NCBI RefSeq assembly: GCF_964275005.1
Contig: NC_092697.1
Span: 14,999,820 to 15,063,819 of the forward strand
Direction: 5' to 3'
DNA from: Diadema setosum
Taxonomy: Eukaryota; Echinodermata; Echinoidea; Diadematoida; Diadematidae
Length of the DNA: 64,000 nt
Part shown: positions 12,845 to 24,000 of the stretch, piece by piece
Numbering within the stretch: position 1 is the first letter of the stretch
How the letters are laid out: each line of letters opens with the position of its first letter
The notes under the pieces: generated by a model
What the model was told of the DNA's origin: nothing
Database searches by the model: none
The model's input: only the letters and a program-made list of their open reading frames with translations
Position numbers and translations under genes: made by a program

Positions 12845-13140
12845 TTAAAGGGATGGCAAAGTTTTAATTTAGATGGGGGAATCAGATTTCAACTTTTGGC
12901 GATATGATTAGAACCCACTTAAGGAATATTAAAAAGCACACTTTTTACGAGGAATTCAAAACTTATTTGATGAAAATCAGTTTTGAAATGGCTGAGCTAG
13001 CTAGATATTAGCAAAGTAAAACAAAGTGGTCCTAATAAAAGGTGGGTCCCACCTTTTGTTAGGACCTCTTTAATTTTGGATATCTCAGCCATTTCAAAAC
13101 CAATTTTCATCAAATAAGTAAATCATTACCATTCCTTTAA
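12845..13140. mobile_element. TTAA-family palindromic MITE, copy 4 (internally deleted)
   Basis: TTAAAGGGATGG at the left and ACCATTCCTTTAA at the right. The centre is AAAGGTGGGTCCCACCTTT. The right half lacks about 100 bp relative to the other copies. Confidence 0.7.
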
Positions 13141-14318
13141 GAGAGACTTTTTGTCACAAGGCACACTTATGAGAGACTTCATGAAATAGATTTTTAATAA
13201 TTGTCTTTGAAAATCTCTCATACAACATATGAGTGACTTTGGCCATTATGAGATGTATGTGAAGACCTGTATGTGATGACTTTATGAAATGGACCCTGCA
13301 TATTCAGAGAGAGCATTTTTATCTTATTTTATTTTATTTCATTACATTTTATGGAAAAGGAAGTATCACGGAGTGTAATACTAAACATGGTGATGAACTT
13401 AAACCAAGTAAGTACAATGCACTTCACTAACCTGTCCTGTAACTGTCCTGTAGTAAAAAATGAAAGACTATGTTCTGGGTGCAGGATTCTTTGCCAGCTT
13501 CACTGGGCAAGTTCCATCATGACAGCTTCTGCAAGAGACAAGAAACATAAATATCACATTAGAAAAGAGTAAGTGCGGGTAATTTCAACCGGCTCGAGAG
13601 TTTTCAGCCACTTTGGTAAACTTTGGATCATATCTCTGCTCACACCATCTGAATAGCAATCACCCCTATCACATCCATGGTTATAGCTACCAGTGACCTA
13701 CTGTACTTGAAGAGTTTTGGTTCCGAGACATGAAGTTTTCCACTTCCTAAATATTGTCACTTTTAAAAAAAAAAACTGAGAATTTGTAAGTCAAGTGTGA
13801 TTTTGGGCTTCCTTAAGTGTGCAAATAAGAAGACATGGGCCTACCTAGACTGTCCTCATAGCCATATACCTTAGGATTACAGCAAAAGTTCTTGTATTAG
13901 AGCTCTAAGATACACATATTCACTTCCTCACAACTGTTGTGCAAATAAACATTTGCTACAGCTTTGAAAAGTTTGAAAAAAAATATGACTTGATCTCCTT
14001 GTTTTAATTTTAGTGTCAGTCACAGATAAAAAAGGAGAAAATTACAATTTCAGAGAGCCATTGTAAGAGAATTTGAGGCATTAAAAAGTTTGCAAATATT
14101 GCCTAAATCACAGAAACGCTCAAGCCATGGTGTATTGTTACACTTTGCAGTATACAAAATACATACCCTGCACTTTATGCATCCACAGAAGCTATGATAG
14201 TACATGTAACTTAGAGATACGAAGAACTAGAATGTCCAGAATAACAGTCAGTAGACACTTCATACTTAGTCATTATTGTGTCCCAATTACTGGGTATGTC
14301 ATGTCCGAATAGATGGTT
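13141..14318. other. Intergenic, nothing recognised
   Basis: AT-rich and without an exon-like frame. It ends at the left edge of the LTR retrotransposon. Confidence 0.3.
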
Positions 14319-14441
14319 TGTAATATCTTCACTCGGATTGACACTACGAGTGTACACCTTGGTGCCGGGTTATAGACTGCACTGTATTGTGGTTTATTGC
14401 TGAACACGTTCATACTTCTGACACAAGGTGGCGCTATTACA
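14319..14441 (-). repeat. 3' LTR of the gypsy element
   Basis: 123 bp, very short for an LTR. It is bounded by the 7-bp inverted repeat TGTAATA...TATTACA and identical to the copy at 19949-20071. Confidence 0.95.
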
Positions 14442-14455
14442 ACTCCTCCCTTCTT
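14442..14455 (-). other. Polypurine tract of the gypsy element
   Basis: On the minus strand AAGAAGGGAGGAG followed by T directly abuts the 3' LTR. This is where plus-strand DNA synthesis is primed in LTR elements. Confidence 0.85.
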
Positions 14456-15578
14456 AATGAAAAAGTTCTGGTTACATACATGTGAATACATGTGTGGTTA
14501 CAATATAATATATATAAAAGGCTAAAATAACTATAATGCAGGCTTATGCATTTTTTTTTTTTTTTTTTGCCTTGTCATATAACTTTGTTACCCATGCAAT
14601 GCATAATATCAAAATGTTAACTCCATAAAGGATCACTTTTCCTTTCTAAATAAAACATTTCTTTCACATAGAAAATGTTTACAACTGTGCTTTTGTTCAA
14701 AATGTGTCCTATAATCATTTTCACTCATTTGTGTGTGTGTCTATCATTATACAATCAAATATCATGTCACCTTAGAACAGTAAATGGGTAACCAAGGTAA
14801 TACCAGTTATAATGTGAGTTTAGAATATCATCAAAATCTGTGCTGCCTTCAATCTCAATCAAATACATCCTCAAAATATGATAAGTACATGCTTGTCATA
14901 TGACTTCTTGATAAAGTAGTACATCTCCTGTGACCCGCATGTACAATATACACTTGTATTTATAGGTTTTTAAGTCTGTTATACATGTTATCAGTGCCAC
15001 TTTAAACTCAACTTCCGGTGCACATAAAACACTCAGTTTCATGAAACATTTATCTGGCATTATTTAAAATATAAATTCCAGTTGTTTTTTTTTTCATCAA
15101 CATTTAAAACTTGAACTACAGATTGTAAACAGCTGTGAGTTTGCAGGAATGTACATGTATGCATGTACAAAAATTGAATGTTAACAAAAACATTTCAGGT
15201 ATAATCTATAATTACCTGTATGTTCAACTTTCATTGCATTAGTGCTACATTTTTTTGTAATAATAAAAAATCAACTTAAAATTAGATACATGTATGCCTT
15301 TTTGCAAACTGTTTCAAATTCCTTTTTTTTTTTTTTCTTTTGTATGCCAAAATTTTGCAACATATACAGTGTACTCTCATTATAAGGGAAACACTGACAA
15401 ACACAATATTTGTAATGGGCCCAATGAGTTTGTTATTACAAGAGCCCACTGTATGAACAGATTATTTGTGCAACACTTTTGTTATTGCTGTATTTTGCAT
15501 TACTCCATCTGCAAATTTAGCAATATAACATTAAAACAAAAACAAACAATGCATAAACTACAAATTTGGCATTTCTGT
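14456..15578. other. 3' non-coding region of the gypsy element
   Basis: About 1.1 kb, AT-rich, with no ORF resembling env or any other protein. A short pogo-like MITE is nested at 15367-15451. Confidence 0.5.
15367..15451. mobile_element. 85-bp pogo-like MITE nested in the gypsy element
   Basis: TA then CAGTGTACTCTCATTATAAG at the left, and TTATTACAAGAGCCCACTG then TA at the right. The inverted ends and the TA flanks match the style of the copy at 29526. Confidence 0.55.
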
Positions 15579-18500
15579 TTATGCATCAAATTTGACCACA
15601 GGTTTTCTTTTCCTGACTGGATACCTTCCTTGTCCAAACGTGGCTGACCCACCTACCTCTGATTGCGGTGGGGTCAGTCTCTGACCTACATCTGTTTCAC
15701 TAGTCTCTAGTCCAGCAGTTTGACTGCTACTCACATTTGAACTTCCGTTTACATGTTGGTTCAATCCCTCACTATCATTTGTACGTTCATGTACTTCATT
15801 TTCATGCATTTGTGCATGTGTTTCAGTCATAGTCACATTTTCTGATTCATCTGGTTTCTCCTCTGTTCCTAACTCAGCCATTTTCATTGTCATCATGTGA
15901 TCAATGTGTACCATTTTCACTTTCCCACTACCGAACATCTTGACCATGTAGGTTCTTGGCCCACATTTTCTCACAACCCTTCCTGGTGACCATTTCACCC
16001 ACTTTTGATGCTGGTTTTTCACCTTAACTTTTTGGTTTACCTCCACACATCTTTCTTTCACTCTACCTCTGTCATGATTTTCCTTTTGTTTTTCTTGTTT
16101 TTCCTCTACAGTTTTAGCCAAGTTTGGTTTGAGCAGTGTGAACCTTGTGTTTGGTTTTCTTTTCAGGAACAGTTCTGCTGGTGTCTGCCCCGTAGTGGTA
16201 TGAGGTGTGTTTCTGTATGTTATCAGAAAATTGGCTAGTTTGTGTGACAGTGATAACTGTCTTTTCTTTGGATTTTGGTCAAGCATTTGCTTCACTAGCG
16301 CGCGTTTCACAATTTGCACTGTGCGCTCAGCTGCTCCGTTTGAAGCTGGATGGTACGGGGGTACCCTAGTGTGCTTTACACCATTGTTTTTCAAAAACTG
16401 GGTAAAGTCTTCTGAACAGAATTGGGGTCCGTTGTCAGACACGATTTCTTCAGGGAAACCGTAGGATGCGAACAATCCCCGCAAAACGTCTATTGTTTTG
16501 CTTGAGGTTGTTTTGTTCATCGGAAACACCTCAACCCACTTGGAGTGACTATCTATCACAATCAACAAATTTTGCTTCTCTATCTCTGCATAGTCTATGT
16601 GTAGCCTCTGCCACACTCTACTCGGCCATTTCCATGGCTGCAATGGTACCTTTGGGGGTTGTTTTCCTACTACTTGACACGTACTACACTGTTCTACCAT
16701 ATGTTCAATGTCCTTATCAAGACCTGGCCACCACAAATAGCTTCTCGCCAAGCTCTTGGTCAGGCACATACCCATGTGCTGATCATGCAGATCTCCTAAC
16801 AGTTTGTCTCTGTACTTCTCAGGGATTATCACCCTAGATCCCCACATCACACAACCTTGATCTATTGAGAGTTCATTTCTCCGTACAAAGAATGGTTTGA
16901 GTTCAGTGTTTGACATGTGGTTTGGCCATCCATTTTGTACGTACTCCTTCACCTTTGACAACACTTTGTCTGTTTGGGTTGCCTTCCTAATGTCATCTGC
17001 TGTGACTGGCAACTCATCTACATAGGAGAAATAGAACAAGTCCTCTGGGTTTGGAGTCACTTCTGATGCCAGGGGTAACCTAGACATTGCATCAGCGTTA
17101 CCGTGCTCCGCTGACCTTCTGTATTGAATGTCATATTGATATGCTGACAGTATGAGGGCCCACCTTTGCATCCTAGCTGCAGCCAGTGTTGGAACATGCG
17201 CAGTTGGATTTAGAATGGCTGTCAATGGTTTATGGTCTGTTTCAATTACAAACCGTCTGCCATAGAGGTATTTGTGAAACCTACGAACACCAAAAATCAA
17301 AGCAAGCGCTTCACGCTCAATCTGCGCATAGTTTCTTTCACTGGTACTGAGTGTTCGGGATGCGAAGGCTATGGGTCTCTCTTCCCCATTTTCTAACACA
17401 TGTGAAATCACAGCCCCTACACCATATGGTGAGGCATCACACTGCAACTTCACTGGTTTGTTTACATCATAGTGTACAAGCATGGTACTCTCTGCCAACT
17501 GAGATTTGCACAGTTTGAACGCTTCTTCACACTCACGTGTCCACCTCCAGGGTACATCATTCTTCAGGAGCTCATTTAGAGGGTGCAATATGGTAGCCAA
17601 ATTTTGCATGAACTTCCCATAGTACTGCACGAGTCCCAAAAATGATCTGAGCTCAGAGATGTTCCTGGGGGTGGGCGCGTTCTTGATGGCATTCACCTTA
17701 CACTTCATGGGGTGTAAGCCATCCTTGTCAACTCTGTGTCCTAAGTACTCTACTGAGTCCTTGAAAAACTCACACTTCTGTGGTTTGACACGAACATTGT
17801 GTTTCTCGAGGCGTTTCAGTACCTCTAGCAGTTTCTCATCATGTGTGCTCTTATCTGGAGCTGAGACCAAGATATCATCGAGGTAACATACCACACCCTC
17901 AATCCCTTCAAGGATTTCTGTCATGACCCCTTGGAAAATTCCAGGAGCTGTGGATATGCCAAAAGGAAGCCTATTAAATTCAAATAGACCCAAATGTGTA
18001 TTGATTGTCAGTTTAGACTTTGATTCATCATCTACACCTAACTGTAAATAGGCATTTGTCAAGTCCATTTTGGTAAAGACCTGCCCGCCTGTGAGGGTAC
18101 TAAACAGATCTTCTGCAGTGGGTAGTGTGTCTGGCATGTTACCTTCCAGTACCTGGTTTATTGTGACCTTATAATCACCACAGATTCTGACACTTCCGTC
18201 TGACTTAGGTACTACTACAATGGGTGTTGCCCATTCACTATTGTCTACCTTGCTGATAATGTTTTCAGACTCAAGTCTTTTCAGTTCTTTTTCTACTTTT
18301 TCTTTGAGTGCATACGGCACAGCACGAGCTTTACAATGTACGGGACTAGCGTCCGGCTTCACACGAACTTTCGCCTTGTGACCTGTGATTTGTTCTCCTT
18401 GGGCGCTGAACACTTTAGGATGCTGTTTGATCACGTCCTCCGCACACTTGAAGTTTACGCGAACATGGAAGATGTCACTCCAGTTGAGCTTCAAGGTTTG

Positions 18501-19766
18501 TAGCCAATTTCTACCCAACAATGCTGGCTTATCTCCCTTGACGACCACCAACGGCAAATCTGCTTGTTGCCCCTTATATGTGACTGGGACCTGAACGCTA
18601 CCCAACACTGGGATTTTCTCTCCAGAGTAGCTGCGCAACTCGATTCGCTTCGCGTCTAAAGGAATCTGCTTCAGCTTTTCCATGTACACTGCTTCTGGTA
18701 TCACACTCACTGATGCTCCGGTATCAATTTCCATTGTTACAGGGGCTCCTCCTAGCTCCACACAAACTGAAAATGATCCGTTTTGTGCTCTGGCTGGTTT
18801 ACCGGTAGCTGTTGAATTACTAGATATCGTGTACATAGCAAGTTCGTCCTCCTCAGTGGTAGGTTCCTGCTCGAGGGTATGTAGTGATTGACGATGTCCG
18901 CTTGTGGATCCTGAAGATCTGGTCTGCTTTGAAGTAGGCTTGTTTTTGTTTCGACAAGCGCTGGCGATATGCCCTTTCTTCTTGCACGAATAGCACTCTG
19001 CATTCTTAAATGGGCAGTTCATTGGCGAGTGCTGTCCTGAGCATCGGTAACAAGGCTTCCCTGTCCTGTTACCATGGTTACTTGTCCCTGTGCTTGACTT
19101 GGGTGACTTCGCTTTATTTGTCTTTTGGGCGGGATGGTACATCTTGTGAACTTCCCCTGATGACTGGTGCTGCGCTGAGGCTGACGGGCGCACTGCCTTA
19201 GACCCTTTTTCAGCCAAGTCCATCTGGATTGCAGTGCTACATGCCACATCAAAAGTAAGATTGGACATTGTCATCAACTTGCTGCGTATCCTCTCACTCC
19301 GAAGACCGCACACAAACCGATCTCTCAAAGCACGATCTTGGAAATCTCCAAAATTACAGTGGATTGATAATTTCTTCAATGCCACCACGAAATTCGCGAT
19401 GTCCTCTTCTGGCAGTTGACATCTAGTGCCAAAACGGTAGCTTTCCGCAATCTCCAGCGGTTTAGGGTCAAAATGATCCCTTAGTTTATTCAGTATCACT
19501 TGGAGTGATGTGTCTTTTGGCTTTCCCGGTGCCAGGAGATTTTTGACAGTTTCATACACTGCAGGGCCAACTTCAGTGAGAAAAATTGCCCTCATTTTGG
19601 TCTGGATTTCACAGTTTTTACGCACAGACTCTTCATCAGTAGCATCTATCTCTACTATATTGTTTGCGGCAAAAAATAACTCCAAACGTTCCACATAGGC
19701 ACTAAAAGTCTCACGACTTTGTTGGAACTCACCCAGTCGTCCAATGTAGCCACTGGGCGCCGCCAT
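15579..19766 (-). CDS. Gag-Pol polyprotein of the Ty3/gypsy element
   Basis: A single 1395-residue frame with no shift or stop. In order: a Gag region (about 1-230); two zinc knuckles, CX2CX3HX4C then CX2CX4HX4C (about 236-272); an aspartic protease with DTGAS (about 347); reverse transcriptase with FTKMDL, LPFG and the catalytic YLDD (about 628); RNase H with CDASPYG (about 775) and TDHKPL; and an integrase. The integrase has an HHCC finger ending CSTCQ, then the DDE triad seen in HIDYAE (about 1056), SDNGPQF (about 1108) and AAERTVQ (about 1146). A GPY/F-like module (CGPRTYMV) follows. The C-terminal tail is polar and unassigned. The start is the first in-frame ATG after the primer-binding site. 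The enzyme set copies the element's RNA and integrates the DNA. Every catalytic motif I can check is intact. Confidence 0.95.
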   Translation of the reverse strand: MAAPSGYIGRLGEFQQSRETFSAYVERLELFFAANNIVEIDATDEESVRKNCEIQTKMRAIFLTEVGPAVYETVKNLLAPGKPKDTSLQVILNKLRDHFDPKPLEIAESYRFGTRCQLPEEDIANFVVALKKLSIHCNFGDFQDRALRDRFVCGLRSERIRSKLMTMSNLTFDVACSTAIQMDLAEKGSKAVRPSASAQHQSSGEVHKMYHPAQKTNKAKSPKSSTGTSNHGNRTGKPCYRCSGQHSPMNCPFKNAECYSCKKKGHIASACRNKNKPTSKQTRSSGSTSGHRQSLHTLEQEPTTEEDELAMYTISSNSTATGKPARAQNGSFSVCVELGGAPVTMEIDTGASVSVIPEAVYMEKLKQIPLDAKRIELRSYSGEKIPVLGSVQVPVTYKGQQADLPLVVVKGDKPALLGRNWLQTLKLNWSDIFHVRVNFKCAEDVIKQHPKVFSAQGEQITGHKAKVRVKPDASPVHCKARAVPYALKEKVEKELKRLESENIISKVDNSEWATPIVVVPKSDGSVRICGDYKVTINQVLEGNMPDTLPTAEDLFSTLTGGQVFTKMDLTNAYLQLGVDDESKSKLTINTHLGLFEFNRLPFGISTAPGIFQGVMTEILEGIEGVVCYLDDILVSAPDKSTHDEKLLEVLKRLEKHNVRVKPQKCEFFKDSVEYLGHRVDKDGLHPMKCKVNAIKNAPTPRNISELRSFLGLVQYYGKFMQNLATILHPLNELLKNDVPWRWTRECEEAFKLCKSQLAESTMLVHYDVNKPVKLQCDASPYGVGAVISHVLENGEERPIAFASRTLSTSERNYAQIEREALALIFGVRRFHKYLYGRRFVIETDHKPLTAILNPTAHVPTLAAARMQRWALILSAYQYDIQYRRSAEHGNADAMSRLPLASEVTPNPEDLFYFSYVDELPVTADDIRKATQTDKVLSKVKEYVQNGWPNHMSNTELKPFFVRRNELSIDQGCVMWGSRVIIPEKYRDKLLGDLHDQHMGMCLTKSLARSYLWWPGLDKDIEHMVEQCSTCQVVGKQPPKVPLQPWKWPSRVWQRLHIDYAEIEKQNLLIVIDSHSKWVEVFPMNKTTSSKTIDVLRGLFASYGFPEEIVSDNGPQFCSEDFTQFLKNNGVKHTRVPPYHPASNGAAERTVQIVKRALVKQMLDQNPKKRQLSLSHKLANFLITYRNTPHTTTGQTPAELFLKRKPNTRFTLLKPNLAKTVEEKQEKQKENHDRGRVKERCVEVNQKVKVKNQHQKWVKWSPGRVVRKCGPRTYMVKMFGSGKVKMVHIDHMMTMKMAELGTEEKPDESENVTMTETHAQMHENEVHERTNDSEGLNQHVNGSSNVSSSQTAGLETSETDVGQRLTPPQSEVGGSATFGQGRYPVRKRKPVVKFDA

Positions 19767-19926
19767 CTTGGATTCCTATTCTTGACAGTCTCACCAACGG
19801 TACGTGTTGAATCCAAAATAATCAGTCGGAAATTTAAGCTTAAACTCCACTAATAGTCCTCAAAAACATCTCAGTGGGACGGTAGACATCATAATCTACT
19901 CGAAAAACAAGCTTGGGATTCCGCTC

Positions 19927-19944
19927 ATCCCATCCTCGTCGCCA
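19927..19944 (-). other. Primer-binding site, tRNA-Ser(GCU) type
   Basis: TGGCGACGAGGATGGGAT on the minus strand begins 4 nt after the 5' LTR. It is complementary to ...ATCCCATCCTCGTCG plus CCA, which I recognise as the 3' end of metazoan tRNA-Ser(GCU). Confidence 0.85.
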
Positions 19945-19948
19945 TATT

Positions 19949-20071
19949 TGTAATATCTTCACTCGGATTGACACTACGAGTGTACACCTTGGTGCCGGGT
20001 TATAGACTGCACTGTATTGTGGTTTATTGCTGAACACGTTCATACTTCTGACACAAGGTGGCGCTATTACA
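19949..20071 (-). repeat. 5' LTR of the gypsy element
   Basis: 123 bp, identical to the 3' LTR. It should carry the promoter of the element, but no TATA box is obvious. Confidence 0.95.
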
Positions 20072-23000
20072 GTTCACCTTCAACTAGACGAACATGGGGT
20101 ACTCATTCTATTGCCATGTGTATATCTAGATTCTATTCACAAGAACCCATCAATCTCTCCCGAGGGGTCAATACAGACTTGAAAGCAAAACACAACAAGA
20201 AAGCAAGAACATTGGCCTCACCACAACCTGTGAGGGAGCCCTTTGGGAAGCACTAATTGACAGAAGATGGTGATGTAAAGTTTTAAGACAGCTTCAACAG
20301 GTTCATCAGGTCACAGGCAACCATGATAAGAATATTTAAGAACCCGAACATTCTTTAGTCATGGTACTTAGGAGCGCCCGGCACGTAGACAGGTCACTTT
20401 TACTGGCTCCAATTTCATAGCTAAAATTTCACAGTTTTGGTGGTGAACTAGGACGGTGATGTAAATACTGTAACGATACCAGCATTAGCAGGCTAAAACA
20501 AAATAAAACAAACAATGACTAGGGTAGTTTGGAAAGACAGATTTTATGAGGAATGACTGCTAAATGACATATTTGGTACTTCAGATTTTATGGGGGATGA
20601 CTGCTTAAATTACATACAGTATGTGGTTATTTAACCCAAAGTTGCTGTATACCAAGTTAGCCTAGATGTCTGGAAAGTAATTGCCAATGCATAGAGATTA
20701 CCTAATTCACCTAATCCCTATTGAATCATCATAGCCTTCCTGCCTGATTGAGGTACATTGCTACACCAGAGTGGGTAATCTCACGTCGGAATTATAGTCT
20801 AAGGTTTCTAAATATGAAATCTTTTGTCTTTTCCAAAACATTTTGCTACCCTGCATAGAGTTGCCTAATTTGGTTTGAATCCCATGCATCATCTGAAATT
20901 GCATATTGGTGGTATTATGTATCTACAGATCTGTATTATAGTTGTGATCTGTAGTTTATCTGGTCTGGTAGGCTTTCATGCTGTTTCTATGGGAGGTTTT
21001 CGCAAGTGGGACAAATTATGCATTACTATTGATACTACAGAGCTGAATCTAAGATTTCTCAATATAGGAAATCTACAAGCAGCAACAATATCATGCTTTA
21101 ATGGCGATGATGGGTCAAATATGACTTCTCTACTATCCATGCGTGGTATCCCACTTGTGGATCCAGCAGCTGAACAATGTTAAATTTGATCACATGATGC
21201 ATAAGTTTTCTTGTATCTTGCTGTGGTCTATTTCAAGCCACATGATATTAAGAAATGCACTTATTGTTTCTTTCATATATTTCTCACCTTTTAATGTACA
21301 ACTAATATCACTGCCTCTTTATTTCATTGTCACTAATGCTATTCCTTCAGGAAATACGAGCAACAATAGATTGAATTAAAATGAAGTAGCTGATATAGTC
21401 AGATATTCCCAAATTCATGGGTGAGATACTTGTTTAACATATACATTCTGCATAACTTAGTATTCATATGACCATAATATGCAATACCGAGTTCTTCTTC
21501 TAATCATATTTACACACTTTGTGCAGAAAGGAAGATGCATGGTCACTTGTTCTACCGACACTGTGTTTGCAAGGCAAGCTGTACAAACACACATATTGAT
21601 CCTATGTAACTCTGTGTTTGACGGAAATAAAGTGCCCCCAATACCAATTAGATTTATGGAATCTGTGCGTTAGGAGATTAGATACCTTGTTTGCACCGAA
21701 TCTTGACTGCTCATTTGCCGCTGCCATGGCAACTGTTGCGTTTGATAGATGCCTGTAGCAGCATGGCCTTCAATGAATAGTGTAATGAACACTACATTTA
21801 CACTGCAATATTCTCTCTCTCCGTCTCTCTCTCTCTCTCGCCCCCCCCCCCCCAAAAAAAAAAAAAAAGAAGAAGAATGCATCTGCTTGTGACATCTTGA
21901 CTACGTGATATGACTATCTCAGGCTTGGAAAATCTTGCTGAATCTTTATCACCATATGTAAATTTGTGACCGAAGAAATCTGTGAATGACTATGAACATG
22001 TCGGGCCATTCTTCTTTGACAGCTGTAAGACAATTTTCCTACTGGTGAGAGCATAAGTTAGGTTTTTGTTGTTGTTGTTGTTGTTTTTTTTGGTTGTTTT
22101 TTTGTTGTTGTTTTTTTTAGGGCTTATCAACAGCAGACACTAAAACCAACATCACAGCACATCATTTTTTTTGGGGGGGGGGGGCGGAAGATAAAGAATG
22201 TGTCAAATTCCAGATCAGCCTGTCTTTTTTTGATGAGCAATACATGCCACATTTAAATGCAGATGACAGATGTTTTGAAATTGTTAAGTTTCCACTCAGC
22301 AATAAAAAAAAAGATGAAAACATCTTTATCTACTGAATGTGTTTTTCCCAGGAATGCCAGTTAGAATGAAAAAGAGGGCCTGAAATACATCTACATGAAG
22401 CTCCTTTGTACATGAACAGGCCTGAACTTTGAAACTGCCAGGGCCTGAATTCAGAAAACTGGCATTCCTGGTCTGTCCTTTTGCCTACAGTAAACTTGAC
22501 TTTGCCTGCTTTCTCGATGACCGACGGGAACTTTTGGAACAGGTTCGATAAATTCAATTGTTCAAGAAATATGAATTAGGTTTGTGACCACAAATATCTT
22601 CCTTTTTTTCATAAATACATCATATACTGCAACAGGGGGCCCACAATCTACAAGCTTCGCTTTCAGTGGGTCCCCCATCTGCATTCTTTGATTAGTCTGT
22701 CACTATAATGCTTGTTTGATCCTCTTCTAAAGTATAATGTAGCTCCCTTTGTATTGATTACTCATGTTGAAATTTTTTACGTCCAAGTACACTGTGCATA
22801 TATGTTATTGATCATGTTGCGATGGAGAAATATAGAATGAATTGAACTATCCGTACTGCATCTTACACTGTCCTTACAAAAAAAGAAAGAAAGAAAGAAA
22901 CCAACAACCAAGCGTTCTCTCTGGTAGGGGAATATAGTTACATTATCAGGATTGAGGATAAAACAGAAATACTAAGTAAGCAAGTTATCAATTTGAGTAT

Positions 23001-23270
23001 CTAGAATCAAGTATCAAGTTGCTTGACAATAGCTCAATGGGTGCGTGAGAATAAATGAAGAGAAAATAAGTCTACCAATGAGAAGATTTTAAATCTCTGC
23101 AAATGGAAAATCTTACCCGAGATGGTGCTGACAGCAGAACAGAAAAATCGCATGGCACTTGAGCAATTAGTAGGTAAGTGTTGTCAGCACAGCACTTCAC
23201 AAATATATACACTGCTTTCTTCTGTACGCAAACACCGTATGATACACTATTTCCTTTTAAGCTGACCAGC
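20072..23270. other. Intergenic, no gene supported
   Basis: AT-rich with simple tracts: a C14/A15 junction near 21841-21868, GTT-rich repeats near 22060-22130 and a G run near 22174. A small inverted repeat (GGGGGCCCAC...GTGGGTCCCCC) is at about 22624-22675. One exon-like patch near 22480-22550 was considered and rejected. Confidence 0.3.
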
Positions 23271-24000
23271 TGCACGACTCACCACCAGCGTCTTTGAAGG
23301 CAGATGCCAAGTTACCAACTGCGAAATGAGAATAACGACTACACAATGCGCACATGACAGCGAGATTCATCCACCCCTCTCAATGACCAAGGTCGGCGTC
23401 TTCCATCACGTAGCTGTCCGGATGCGCTCCCGTGAAATGAGATGACATCCCCGGGATTCAAGGCTTCAACTCCAACTTGGACAATTCCCTCCTGAAATCT
23501 GACGTCAATGCATCTGCAGGGAAGTCTCTCACAACCCTGTACGACATAATGAGTGATGTGTCAAACCTTCCATCATCCGACTCGACATCAATTATGACAC
23601 AGAAAGCTAAGTGCTCAGTTTGAAACTGCTGGACACGTCTGACTGGACTGCAAATAGACAGAGGGCAATACTAAAGCCAGAGTGTGAAAGCGAGGGATAG
23701 ATGTTATAGAGTAAGAGGACACTTGAAGTATTGATGGACACTCTTCCCTAGCAAAGTGCAGAAATCCTTTCAGCGGATGAGATCACAAGGAGTTAACTCC
23801 GTTCTGGGTCTTTGTTAATTATCAACTTGCCCGTCATCGATGTATAGATTGCATTAGAGCCACACACAAAAAATTGTGGAGGAGGGCGGTGCTAATTACC
23901 TCCGTGCATCACCGTCTTGTTGTCAAGGCAACACTGATTGTCATGTAATGAAGCAAACCCCTCTAAAGTGTTTCAGGGACCTGCCCTTGAGCAATTTAAT
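23271..24000. other. GC-richer unique patch, function unknown
   Basis: About 700 bp with more G, C and CpG than its surroundings and little low-complexity sequence. All frames are closed by stops over exon-sized distances. It is not similar to the repeats recognised here. It could be a regulatory element or an untranslated exon. Confidence 0.25.

Larger units (their letters stand above)
14319..20071 (-). mobile_element. Complete Ty3/gypsy LTR retrotransposon
   Basis: A 5753-bp element read on the minus strand, in this order: 5' LTR 19949-20071, primer-binding site 19927-19944, one Gag-Pol frame 19766-15579, polypurine tract 14455-14442, 3' LTR 14441-14319. The two LTRs are identical at every base and the frame is unbroken, so insertion was recent and the copy could be competent. 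The RT-RNaseH-integrase order defines Ty3/gypsy (Metaviridae). The paired CCHC knuckles, single frame and Ser-tRNA primer recall the Mag lineage, which is inference. About 1.1 kb of non-coding sequence separates the frame from the 3' LTR. Flanks share only GTT, so no normal 4-6 bp target duplication is visible. Confidence 0.95.

Noticed and set aside
14456-15578. env-like gene in the gypsy element
   Set aside because: No frame of useful length, signal peptide or membrane segment in the region.
16005-19698. Plus-strand frames opposite the retrotransposon
   Set aside because: They are shadows of the intact minus-strand Gag-Pol frame.
20875-21183. 102-codon plus-strand frame with a hydrophobic stretch
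   Set aside because: No start context, codon bias, splice context or similarity supports it. This length is expected by chance in AT-rich DNA.
22480-22560. Possible exon (minus LFQKFPSVIEKAGKVKF or plus KLDFACFLDDRRELLEQ)
   Set aside because: Both strands look open over only about 60 bp. The minus reading lacks an acceptor, and neither peptide matches a family I know.
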